Shown piece after piece: positions 1 to 12,500 of a stretch of 64,000 bases of DNA. The stretch is from positions 558,001 through 622,000 of the forward strand of contig WBMV01000785.1 of the NCBI GenBank assembly GCA_013396655.1. The letters are read 5' to 3'. Position 1 is the first letter of the stretch. The number at the start of each line of letters is the position of its first letter. The notes beneath the pieces are model-generated. The model ran no database searches. It was not told where the DNA came from and saw only the letters and a list, made by a program, of their open reading frames with translations. A program made the translations under genes and the position numbers. This DNA is from Campylorhamphus procurvoides (lineage: Eukaryota; Chordata; Aves; Passeriformes; Dendrocolaptidae).

Positions 1-1489
1 GTACTGTCTGCCTCAAGGTCTCCAGACAGTATTTTTCCCTAATAGAATACAGAGGAACACATCCTTCTCCCCTCTTCCGCATCCTCTGGTGCCCATTCAC
101 TATGGCTGCCAAACAGTGGTTCCTACCTTAGGCAGGGCAAATCAGGGATCTTTTTGGGATGACTGACTTCCATTCCGCTTGAATGATGTTCCTCTTGGAT
201 TCTCTTTTTCTTTATGTCTGTTCTTTCCTCGCTGACAAGCCAGAATATAGGAGTACCTTGTGCCAGCAAATGCAAATGGATTCCTCTTTTGAGTTCTGGC
301 GTTTGATGTTATGCAAATCTCTGTGGATGGGAACTGTGCCATTTCTTCTTTTCTTCCAATGTTGAATTTCAGCTTTGCTTCCTGCTATGGTCATACACTG
401 CACTGATATCAGCTGCCTGTATGGTGTTGGAGTAAACAGAGTCTTCACAAGGGGCCAGATCATTAGGTTCCCTTCGCCTGTTGGCCTGTGGAGATCAAGA
501 AATCTACTATTAAGCTACCTGTCTTCTGTTGAATCTAGGTGTATTAAAACATGTGAGTTCTCTCCCTTTCACCTAAAGGGGTTTTTTGCTTCCATCTCTA
601 GGGAGAATCACAAATTTCACCGCATTATATATCATACCGATGTTACTGTCACAAAAACAAAACCAAAAGTTATCTTGTGTATTTATCCAATAACTAAGCT
701 GCATTTTTATTAACTTAGGCAGCAATATTTTTCTCTTTTTTCAGTCTTTCTCTTGAATGATACTGCTCTAAAAACAGTATGCTCTGTGGATTTTTATAGT
801 TTATCTAATCTTGCAAGCTGGTTGGAGTGACATTTAAAATCCCTAAGTATGTTATAAATTAGTGGCCTGAAAAAATGACACTAGAAAATGTCATAAAGCA
901 TCACATAAAATGTAAATATTTAAGGTGACTGGCTTAAACTTAATGAAAAGTTTAAGCTTAATCTATGGGGAAATCAGTAACTTCACCCTTAAATATCATT
1001 GTATTGTTTATTCAGTAAAAAAGTGAATAATGGAGAAGATGGGGTTGGTACTTATGAATAACCACATCAGGCTACTGTATTTGAATGAAATTTTAAATAT
1101 ACTTTTTTGTTCGATGCATTTTGTTTTAATATTTTGCAATTTTCTTTAGCATTCTAAGAGCTTTAATAGTTAAATAATTAAGGAAAATTACATATAAAAA
1201 ATAGCGATACATTTAAGAAAATGTGGAAAAAAATTAGAAAACAGAGGGAATCTGCTTCATGCTGTTTATACAATTTCCCGTATGGTGGCAATATCTGTTG
1301 TCTCCTTATATACCGTGCAGGTGTCAAATGTGCAGTGACTTGAAAGAACACTTAGATACAGACTAAAAATACATTTGTGCATTACCTACTTTTCCTCCTC
1401 CTTTTTCCTGCAGAAAGATAGCTAATTAAGAGAAGGGTAGAACTCTACAAGGCAAAAACAGAAAGTAGCTATTTGCTTAAATTTAAGGT

Positions 1490-2400
1490 TGGTTCTGTTG
1501 AATTAGACCCAAGGTCCATCTGGAGACACCTGAGGTAAGGTGCCTGAACATGCTATATTATATGCCACTTTCCCAAATACTTTCTTGACCTCAACAGTTT
1601 ATGTCCGTGGGACTTCCCGACCCACATGTGGAATCTTTGTATTTAGAAATAGTTATCCTATATCCCTCCTGGCATATTGTGGTGCCTGCACCATCTGATG
1701 GCATGGAGGCCCACAACCAAGCTTCACATTATAAAGATTTGCCACTTTTTATTTGTTTTCAGTGTGTTACCTGCTGGGTTCTTTTGATGCCTCTAGGTCT
1801 TCTGTGAGAAAAGACAGAAGTTAGTCCTTATCTGCCCTTTTTTTGCCTCTCGTGGTTTTTAGATCTCTGTCATGTTCCCCTCCCTTGTTTATTCTCAGAT
1901 TACTTCTCATGCACCATCTGTTCCATGCCTTTTCTAACATTGTTACAGATTTTGAGATTGGGCTCGGGATACCAAGGCTCTGTACAGTATTCAAGGTAAT
2001 GGTACATGATAAGAGTGTAATGATGTTCTCTGTGTTGTTCACTATTGCCTTTAAAAAGATTTCTGAAGAGTTTGCTTCTTTGAGCGCTGCATAGCTCACT
2101 GAGATTTTGTTTTGGAATGTTTTTGGTCAGCTCTGACCTTTCTTCATTTGCAAAGTTAGAATTGCTGCATTTTGCATTTTCGATACTGAGTTTCATTTGC
2201 CATTTTAAAATCTGCTTTCTCACTCTTGTGAAATTCTTAAGTCATTCTTCACAGCCTACCTTCATCTGCACTGCCATAAAAAGCTTGGTATCATCAGCAA
2301 ACTTTGTTACTTCATTTTTCTCATCTTTTTTTTCTCTTCTGTTTTAACTGAGGGAAGAGGTTAAACAGATACGACCCCAGAGAATTGCACTGGTGGTTTC
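1490..2400 (-). repeat. old CR1/L3-like LINE relics
   Basis: Diverged blocks recall CR1-family sequence in reverse orientation: AAGGTCCATCTGGA near 1512, the GCAAACTTTG/ATCATCAGC motif near 2290-2307 (reverse of the conserved AAGTTTGCTGATGA), and GACCCCAGAGAATTGCACTG near 2373. Too decayed for precise limits. Confidence 0.45.
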
Positions 2401-3296
2401 TTTTAATGTGAAAATTGACAATTTATTCTTTTCTTCTTACTTTAAGGCAATTATTTATTCATACAAAGCCTCCTCTTCTTTTTGCTGCTCTGAAGTCTTG
2501 GGTGGGAAAGGAAGTAGGATGTCAGTGAGAGCTTTTGGAAATGCATGTAAATTTTATGAACTAGGTCCTGCTTATGTGTATGGTATTTTGCTTCTTTCAA
2601 GAAATTATCTTAGATCATGCAGCAGAACTTAAATGCCATGTTGACTCTCATTTGTCCATCAAACACATTGAGCTGATAGCAATGTCTGCCTCTGTCTCTC
2701 TTTCACTCTTCCCAGTATTCTTATGTTTCATTTAGCTTTTTAAAGCTTTAAAAGCTTAAAGTCATTCCAGTTTCTTCTGTCTTACCTTTAGTCACCTGGA
2801 GTTCATGCAGAAGCAAGAGTACTACTGCTTGCTTTTCTAAACCTCTTTCAATATAATTTTATTTGTCTGGTTTTCCTGACTCTTGTTAACCTCTGCTTTA
2901 GCTTTTAATAAAAAGAGTTGTTTGGAGGGTTTTTTTGTTTATTTGATTGTTGGTTTTCTTTTCAATTGTTGTGTTGTTTGGTACTTGTTGGCTTCACCCT
3001 GCTCCTCATTTGAAAAACTGGTATCTGTCCTTGATTTCATTAGGCTGCAGTTCCTCTATATGCTTGGTTCCAGAACCAGCACTAGTTTTCAAAGATCCTT
3101 CCTTCTCACTCCTTTATCTGTGATACATTTTGAAGACATCATTTACCCATGATCAAATAATCCTGGTGTTTGGTGAGATTCACATGTTTATATTGTAGAA
3201 TGTGACCAGTAGTACTGTGTAGTTGTGCCAGGGAATTAATTTAGAATATTGTTCTTTTTGAATCCTTTATAGTTTGCCGTGCAGGCTACAAATATC

Positions 3297-3711
3297 CTTG
3301 ATATCAGTATCCTATGAAGACAGGCTGAAAGAGCTGATGTTGTTCAACGGGAGGAGGAGAAGTCTCAGGAGAAAACTTACAGCACCTTCCAGTTCCTAAA
3401 AGGAAAGAAATCTAGAGAGGCACTTTTCACAAGGGCATGTAATGTTAAAACTGAAAAAAGCTTTAGACTTAAAGAGGGTAGGTTTACACTAGGTATTAGG
3501 GAGAAATTCTTTATTGTGAGGGTGGTGAGGCATTGAAATAGGTTGCCCAGAGAAATTGTGGATATTGGATCCCTGGAAGTGTTCAAGGCCAGATTGAATG
3601 AGGCTTTTGAACAACCTGATGTAGCTGAAGGTGTTTCTGCACACAGAAGGGATGTAGGAACTAGATGATCTTTAAGATTCCTTTCAGTCCAGACCATTCT
3701 ATGATTCTGTA
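3297..3711 (+). repeat. CR1 LINE, 5'-truncated 3' end
   Basis: It contains the CR1 3'UTR landmarks in order: CTATGAAGACAGGCTGAAAG, CTTTTCACAAGGGCATGTAA, GGTTGCCCAGAGAAATTGTG, GGAAGTGTTCAAGGCCAGAT and the terminal CCATTCTATGATTCTG. Confidence 0.9.
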
Positions 3712-4734
3712 TTTGTGCAGTGCCCAAGAGTTTCTACTGGTAACGGTAGAAGAATGTTATAAAAAATATTTTTTTTGAGATCTATCTTCTGCTGGTAGTT
3801 ATCATTTTTATGCTGAGTGTTGCATAAGCATTCTGGAGTTTGTAATATGTGTCTGTACAACCTACTGGTGAGCAGGGAAAGCAGGGGAAAATTTAGGTTA
3901 AATATGTTAAAGTATTTGTGGTGAAATCATGTTGTTTGGAAATACATGTTGTGTTCTTGATAAAAGACAGACTTTGCAGTCACTCGCAATATTGCTGATC
4001 TTAACAGTACCTGAAGAAAACTAATAGGTGTTGAGTTTTCTCAGGGTCTGTATCTGTTGTTTTTGTATTCTCGGCTTTTGAAAATCACTATTAGTCAATC
4101 TATGCTTGTGGCAAATTGTCTAAGTAGCACATTACAGCCTTAGTCATAGTATAATAGTTACAGTGTGTGTTCTTCTGAAGTAGAGAAAGTAAAAAGGTAG
4201 AAATTAGTGAAGTTATTAGAACTATTATTAGAGAGTCTTTTAGTCTATTAGGAGAGTCTTTGGAAGTTTTCTCTTCCAGAAATCTGTTTCTCAGTATTAT
4301 ATACTACCTTATTGTGAGAAAGTTATTGTACCTGGATAATAGTCTGTTTATGATGTGTATAAAATTAATGATATAAACCCTTTGCGGTACATACATTTAT
4401 TAGTGTGGGAAAATATTTATTATGAATTTGTATATCTGTACATCTGCTTTTGTAGGAGAAAAAAAGAGGAAAACTGTTATATGGCCTATAAATTAAATCT
4501 TCATTAGTATTTATCAAAATAAATGTTTTTAATACAAAATGAACTTTAATTGTAGATAGAAAATTAGTATCTATAATATCTATTAATATATATGTATATC
4601 TATAGCAATCATACTGTCTGGAAACACTGTAAGATGAAAAGACATCTTTTTATTCCACTGATATTCGCAAGCACCCAGTTGGTAGTTCCTGCGGTTTCCT
4701 TGCAGGGTTCAAAATCTTAGAGCAGGCCATGGCA

Positions 4735-4775
4735 CGGATGGATGGATGGATGGACGAATGAACGGATGGATGATG
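4735..4775. repeat. (GATG)n microsatellite, imperfect
   Basis: About nine GATG/GGAT-type units with two interruptions (GACGAATGAAC). Confidence 0.9.
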
Positions 4776-7700
4776 AAATTTCTTCCTCGTGCTTTTTCCT
4801 CTAGTTTGAGAAATACTCATTTAGACCTAATTTGTCCCAAAAGACTGGTAAGATTTAGTTTGCTCTTTTGATCATAAATTAGGTCAAAATTCCTAACTTA
4901 TTAGTTGCCCACCTTTTCTTTGATCTATAGATTTCTGTCTTCTCTTGGACCCTCTTCATCACGTTTTACACTACTAAACAGGAAAAAATATGTTCCTTAT
5001 CTTCCCTCCAACTCCTCAAGAGAGTTGGTCCGTCTTATATGAAGCACTGATGTTGGATAAAAGTTCAAGCATCATTCATGCCTTAACTCTGCAATTCAGA
5101 TTGATTTTCCCTGCAGAAAAGCCTTAGACTGGAGGATTTATTGGGTTTTTTTTGTGATCAATATAGGGGGAAAGGGATCTCTTGGAAGTTGCTTAAAATC
5201 AGTTCTAAGGATAGACTTTATTTGGTGAGAATATTCTCAATTTAACACAGGAAGAAATTTTACTTATGTAGTGAGTAGATAGAGGGTACTTTTTGAGATA
5301 TTTTAAGTCTCATTGTTAATTTCCGAGAGTAGCTAAGGTGTAGTTTTCTATTTTGGTTTGTTTGGTTCACCTGCATACTGTCGACATAAATTTTATTGCA
5401 TATTATTTAGCTAACTGAGCAGACTTTTGTAGACAGAGCCTTGAATTCACAAAACAAGTGGGAGATGACTAAAGCTTGGAAACCCCCAAGTTTATCAAAA
5501 TCATTGGTTCTTATTTAGGAAAAAGTAAATTAAGATTTAAAAAGGGAGTTAAGAGTCTTAGATTTGCCCTTGGCAGCGCTTCTTTGCAGTCATGGCAGTC
5601 TTAGAAGGATCATGTTACATTGCTTCTTATTCCCCCCTCCAATTTGAAATTCCATCTTTCGGAATACAGAGTACTTTTCCTCTGTCTTCACTAATATTTT
5701 ATGTGACTTGGAGAGTTTTAAATGAATAAAATTATTCTCTGATATGTCATTTTTCCTACTGAAAACTTTTTTCTTCATTTTTTTCAATTTTTAGACTTAC
5801 AGTTTCAGATTGGAAAATAATCATTATAGATTACAGGCAGGATCTGCTTGACTCTGCAGTTCAATGAATATTTCTATGAAAGGATAATTTGACTAGTGAA
5901 ACTATGAAAGATACATTCTATTTAAAGGAATTGATTTAGCTTCAAAATATATTCCAGTGGTAGGAAAGCATGGGGGTTTGGATCTGCTGTTTTCATAATA
6001 ATTTTACATTTTGAAAAATAAAGAATATTAAGACCTATTTTGACTGTTACCAAAGACTGCATGAGATTTAATGGAATGCATTATTTTTAACAAATCTCTA
6101 TTTGAAGGCCAAGTGATAATTGTAAGTAACATAAAAATTATTCACATGAAGAAAAGTATTTTTTTATGCTGGAAGGAGCTCAGAGTCATTGCAAGACATT
6201 TGATTAGTATTCATGGCATAAAGGAAGTTATTTTCAGGGTAAAGGAATTTGTGAAAAGATAATTGGTTAGACCAACATTCTCGTTAACCTAATTTGCATT
6301 AAATATGCTATTGTGAATTGTAGTTATTCTTTTCCATTTGAAAGGCATGCTTTGTTAACTCATTTAAAAAGCCTAATTAAACTACAGTTTAAGTCATACC
6401 CTTTAATTCAGCAATAAAATATCAAACTGAGGATCTGCAATAACCAACTCTGTGAGTGTGGGGAATCATAAATCAGTTCTTGGTCCCAGTGGATTTTCCT
6501 GATATAGGTTGGTTTAGCTGCTTTACATCTGGTCATTCTCAGATACTGAAAGCATTTGACTAATCCTTTATTTTTTTTCACTCCTTCATAAGTGTGTAGA
6601 AAGCTCTATTTCCTCTGTGATGCAACCTGAGAAATAACTAAAGCAGTCTTGGGGATGCTGGAAGTGCATCCACTTATGCCTTTATTCTAATAGTAGGAAG
6701 ACTTTGAGGATCATGTTGTTTAACTATTTTTCAGTATAACTTCTTTACACATGTAACTGAATAGAGCCTATAAAGTGTGAGCTGTTGAAAAAAATTAATT
6801 TGCACATTCTTGTACCCATTTTAAAATCACAAGACTGAATTTGTATTTCTTTGTTTTTCAGCATTGCTTTATTACATATTAGCAGTATTCTGGGTATTTT
6901 GAAACAGAGGGGTTTATTTCCTCTTGTGCTGTGGGCAGTAAAGAGGAAGGTGCCTTTGTCAGCAGTGAGACAACTGTGAGTGCTCAAGTTAAGTGTTTGC
7001 ATCTACAAATGGACACATAAAGGTATAGGGTCTAATTTTTCCACACTGCTGATCATAAGTAGCTATTTTGAACCTGGTGTTTGTATTATATGAACTTTAT
7101 ATAAACCTTTATAAATTATATAAATTTATATATTTGTTTAAATGTCTATATTATATAAACCTTTGTAAAATTAGCCACCTTGTTAGATATCTGCATGTTA
7201 ATTTCGGTGCTTAATTTTAATTATTTGCACTTGTACTAGTTGATGCTGGTTGTTTCCAAAAGAGTAATAGCTGGAGACATTGAAAGTAAACCAAAACCTA
7301 GCTGTTCAGGCAAGGTTGTGTGTCAGCACAGTAATGCTGAACCACGTTGGATAAACCTAATAAAAACAAAGAAATACAGATTCAGGCCGGACAGGGTAAT
7401 TGTCTTAAATATCTGTACAAATAGTCAGGTGAGAATGTCACTTTTTTGCTGTAATCGTTCTGAAGATTACAATCGTGAACACGCCAGGTGGGCTGCATGA
7501 TTAGTATATGAGTACATTTGCATACCAAGTGACCAGATGTGAAATGCAATGAAGAAGAAATGCACTTCAGATACTTAAAAAAAAATAAAAAAAATCTATG
7601 GCAAATAAATTTTAAATTCAAGCTGGGAGATGGTTAGGTCTCCCTTTTCCTGTTATTTGGCAAAGAAATATGCTAATTACTATGCCATTTTGCTGCTTAT

Positions 7701-8054
7701 TCATTCTGTTTGCAAAACAGTAGCTGGCTGATGCTTTCATTATTGAGTAAAACTGCTGAAAGGCTGAACTTCTCTACATTTTGGAACAGACAGACAATGG
7801 AAAAGAATCCAATTTTGGGGACAGCACATTATATGTTTGGATTTTGTCTGCAGGATTAAGGGCATGATTCAGGAATTGTCAGAGGTATAAATGGCAGTTA
7901 GGATATTGAGAGCCAAATGGAAGTTAAATGCTCACTTGTTGATAAAGCCCTTGCAAATTTCCTGTGGCACATGCATTCTCTAATAGACACTAGGAAGGAA
8001 TGAGCTGCTGCCTCTCAACTAACTGCTGGCATAAATCATGGTGACTTACAGGTG

Positions 8055-8495
8055 ATCACAGAATGGGCAAGATTGGAAGGGACCGCAGCAGATCATCTGG
8101 TTCAACCTCCTTGCTCAAGCAGGGTCATCATAGAGCACATGGCACAGGATTGGGTCCAGATGGTTCTGGAATGTCTCCCGTGAGGGAGACTCTGCAACCT
8201 CTCCAGGCAATCTGTTCCAGTGATCAGTCACTTGCACAGTAAAAAAGTTCTTCCTCATGTTTAGGTGGAACTTCCTGTGCATCAGTTTCTCCCCACTGTC
8301 TCTTGTCCCATTGCTTGGCACCACCGAGAAGAGCCTGGATCCATCCCTTTGCCACACTTCCTTCAGATACTGACAGACATTGATGAGGTCCCTTCTCAAT
8401 CATCTGTTCTTGAGGCTGAACAGGCTCAGCTCCCTCAGCCTTTCCTGGTAAGAGAGACCCTTGACCAATTTAGTAGCTCTGCAATTCTCAGGATA
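8055..8495 (-). repeat. CR1 LINE 3' end, reverse orientation
   Basis: It begins ATCACAGAATGGGCAAGATT (reverse of the CR1 tail) and continues through GAAGGGACC, TCAACCTCCTTGCTCAAGCA and the CTCAGCCTTTCCTGGTAAGA block. Confidence 0.88.
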
Positions 8496-9491
8496 AAATT
8501 TCATCTCCTTCATGTAATAATTCAACATGTTTTTTTCTAATAAAGCTCCTGAAACAGCTATTTGTCCTTAAACTGCACAGTCTAAGAAGACACATGTCCC
8601 GTACTCTGCATCAACAATGTCTTTCCTTTAGAGCTTTGGTCATCATCTTGCAACCCAAATTTTTTGTTTCCTCTGTCACAGACCTTACTGATTTATTTTT
8701 TTTTAGTTACTTTAGTTTTCTTGTATGTTTTTTTTCGGTAGGACTGTCTTTTGTAACACAGTATGGTACTACAATAAAAATATCGCACTTAAAATGATAA
8801 TTCAATATCCCTTATTGTAAGAGGAAGTTTCTGCTGGCTTGAAGGAATGCGGTAGGTTAGAAGATCCTGTAACTAAGGTTATATAGGTAACTTAATTAGT
8901 CCTGTTTAAGGGTTTCTATTAATTCAGTCTGTCTTGCATATGAACTGGAATTTGGGGTTTAGTGCCAGTTCTTGATGAGGTGTTGGAGTAGGGGCTAGTT
9001 CAAGGAAGAGAGAGGTTTTAGCTACCAAACAACAAGAAGTCTTTATTTGGCTTGTATAAAGCAATTCCATAAAATATTCATAACTCATTTTAAGAAATAT
9101 TTGCATGTTGATAAGAGAAGGTTTATCTATAGCACTTCCAATGCTGTTCATTAGAAATTAACTCTGTGAATATGTATGTATTTTTAGTATGTTGCCCAGA
9201 ATGGCATTTTGAATGAAAATCTTGTTTGTTGACATGACATTTAGCACCTGCTCATTCAACTTTGAATTTGTTGCACTTTTTTCAGTACTGTTTTGCAAAT
9301 AAGTGATTAAAAGTTCTATAGAACTTTAGCATAAATAAGTTTACTATTGTAAATGCAGGCAGCATTAATATGAAATGCGAATTTGTTAAAGACATGAGAT
9401 TTATTTATTGACTTTATTTCTTTTGGTTGGGAACTTCAGAGAAAACTTTATTTTTTAAAAAATAAATATATTTGCTATTTCTTTTCTTTAG

Positions 9492-9562
9492 GAGATTCCT
9501 TCACACAGTTTCGATTTGCTGACGAAAAAGAGTGGGATAAAGAAAGCATATGCCATAAGCAG
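9492..9562 (+). CDS. AVEN: AVEN exon 3 (71 nt)
   Basis: Acceptor TTTTCTTTAG before 9492 and donor CAG|GTAAGA after 9562. The exon starts with two bases that complete a split glycine codon, then reads [20 protein letters not shown] and ends HKQ in phase 0. It matches the conserved DSFSQFRFAEEKEWD block of mammalian Aven. Confidence 0.95.
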
Positions 9563-12500
9563 GTAAGAGAATTTTTATTCAAATTATTTTATATAGATAA
9601 TCAGTTGGGCAGAATATCTAGGCAGGTGTGCTGTCAGCAACAAATTGTTAATACAATAATAGCACTCTTTATTATGTATATTTTTAATAACTGCTCTCTG
9701 ATGCTGGAGGCTCTTGGGCCTTGTCCTTTTTTTGTTACTGAAGCAGCAGGCTAGGTTTTTAATTCATGTTGGGAGAAAAGAACAAGAAATCCCTCCAGTG
9801 AAGAGAAAACAAGGAACTGTCACTTCACTTTACTGAGATAGCAGGTCGACCTTCCTTTTTTAGTTGTATTCAGGAGAAAAGAGTTTACTAAAATGACTAC
9901 AACAAAACCTGTATGAGTCTATTCATATATCGAGCTATGAAATGTATTCTAGTTCCATCAAATTAACAATTCATACCCTCTGGTTGAACCTTCATGTCCT
10001 AAATAATGAGGGCACCAGCTAGATTATTTGTATGTGAATTCGTTATGCTTGAATTAAAAGCACAGCAGTAGAAGTCTCCTGTTTTGCATATCAGGATACT
10101 AGAAAGTGTCTCAATCTCTGCAGCTTCTCTGTCTTCCTCACATAAGTCACCTAAATTGTTTCTAGATAAATGCTTTTGTCTTCCAGGCTTCTCTTAAAAT
10201 TGCTGTGAACTGTGCTTGGGTGTTTCTTGAGACATACTTATGTATTCAAATTTTAAAGATTTGCTATTTGTTTTCTAAAATATTACAGTATTCTAAAACA
10301 TTACAATAATTATTCCCTGGGAAGTGATATTTAAAAGTACTTTAGAGTTGCAAAGTCAAATTAAAATGAGAAAAAAAACCCAAACACTGCATTTATTTAA
10401 ACCACCACCTGTTTCTTCACTGGGATACAGTCTTTCAATGACTGTATATTTTTTCTTATCAGGTTTTCTGCTACTAGTGTACAGGAAGTTGTCAGTAACT
10501 GGAATATTAATTTGTTTTTCATTTCCTCATAGGCTTGTAGTTATAGCATTTAGGTGATTAGAATACATTAATTAATTCCTGAATGGCTAAAGCCATTGTA
10601 AGCAGAGTGAAGTTGCATGTTGACAATGCGTTGTACAAATATTCTTCTGACTGCCAGTGGTGAGACTGCACAGTTCTGGAGCTGTTCCCATGCTCTTACT
10701 CATTGCAAAGTGTGCTGTGGTGGGCATGTTCTTCTGCCTCTGTCCCTACAAAACTAGTAATTCATTCTGTCCCATCCAAATTTGTTATTTCACTGTTTCC
10801 TGTCTTTCACTGTCCTTATGTCACTTTGAAATAGTTTACTGCACTAGTCGCCATTACCCTTCCTTTGATTTCTTATTGTAGTCCAGAATCCTTTCCCAGA
10901 TGGTTTCATAACATTATCCAATTTTTCACATTGTCTCTGGTCTTCAGCCTGGTATCTCCTTTTTGTTTCTGACCCGTCTTTCTTTTTCCTGAAAGCCAAA
11001 TTCAGGTCTAATTTTCATCCTACATAATTCATACCATTTGCCAAGTTCCTGGTCTTTGCCCCTTAGCTCACCTGTTTCTAGTTCTTTGCCTGTCTACACA
11101 TTATGTACAGAATTAGAGAATTGTAAACTGAAGCAAATTGATTCTAAGGGAGCAGAATAAAGCAGAAAATATGCAAAAATAGTTGCAGAAGGACTAATAC
11201 TTCTCATTCCCTGTTTGTAGAAAACAATGGCAAAGCATTTGTTTCAAATGTGGAATGGAAGGGTAACAGTGACATCAACAATAAAAAATTTTCAGCTTAT
11301 TAAGAATACTTTCATTCATTGCTATGAAAAGTAGATTTGGATTTGCTCCACTGTATCTTGATAAAATGCAGTAGAAATGTTTCAGAATATGGTCTGCAAT
11401 TGAAAAATCATACAGACTTTAGTCATTTGGGTTTTTCAGTAAAAAATAGCAATTTCAGCATCAAAGTATGCCTCTACTTATTTTTTTGAACAAATAACTA
11501 TATGTGCCATGAAGTGTTCATAATTTATTAAATACTGTTTTGATCTCTGCTTTTTATTACACCACTTTTAGCGAAATCTCTACTTGAATATCAAGTTCCT
11601 TCTTCTATTATATTTTTCCAAATTGCTCTTTTCCTTCCTCCTCAACCTTTCCTCCTCTTCTCTATCTCCACTTTTTGATCTTCATTTGCAGTGTTCTTTC
11701 ACATTAATCTTTTTGAAAGTATATATAGCTCTTCCCAAATGCCCTGAAATATTATTGAACGATGCTTGACTTTTTACAGTTTTTCACACTACCAGATTCA
11801 TACAATTTCCTCGTCTTTTGCAACTCTGCAGAAGCCATATTTGATCTTCAATATCTGTCAAAATAACTGGGTTATCTGAAGATCTAGTTCATTGCTGGGC
11901 AACAAGAATTGCTTGCTGAACACTTTATGGGGTTACTTGCACCAATGAATCATTTTTGGTGGTGGTCATTAATCCATTGTAAAATGAAGTTGTTAGTAAG
12001 GGAGAAAAATTTTAACCATCAGATATTTGTTTGGTACTTTTGCTCACATTACTGTGTACCAGAACCAGATTTTGGATACAAGAAACTGTTTAATCAACTG
12101 CATTGTTTCTTCTTTTAATTTGTTTTGATTTTGCAGGTATACTGTCAGAGCACACTGTATCTTTGATGTTCATTTTTGCTAGGTGTGTCAAAAGCCATCT
12201 TGTTGACTGGCTTCTGGAAGCAGTATGAATTCTTTTGACAAATCTTTTATGATATGGCAGAAAACACTCTCTTACACTTTATGAGTATTTGGACTTCTAA
12301 ATGTCTGTGCCAGTCTACATCGTATTGAAAGGGACAAGTTTTTGTCCCTTTAAGTGTGATTTGTAAGCTGCTTCTCTATTTCCATGAAAATGAGAGTCTA
12401 GACTGAACTTAAGCATTTTGTTGTCAGATTTCAAAATATGTGACGGATATCAAATTATCTTTTTCATCAATGGTGAATGTGCTCAGAATGTTGTTCTGTA

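Larger units (their letters stand above)
1..9491 (+). other. AVEN: AVEN intron upstream of exon 3 (partial)
   Basis: No exon of AVEN or of another gene could be supported here; I looked in particular for the exon ending ...DFSVLLSSAG and did not find it. Open frames such as 375-713 lack recognisable protein features. The stretch holds old CR1-like relics (about 1490-2400), two younger CR1 3' ends (about 3297-3711 and 8055-8495), a GATG microsatellite (4735-4775) and very AT-rich DNA around 7080-7170, where the motif TTATATAAACCTTT occurs twice about 55 bp apart with one or no mismatch. Confidence 0.7.

Noticed and set aside
375..713. 112-codon open frame on the + strand
   Set aside because: Composition and low-complexity sequence look random, no splice context or family resemblance; located in an AVEN intron.
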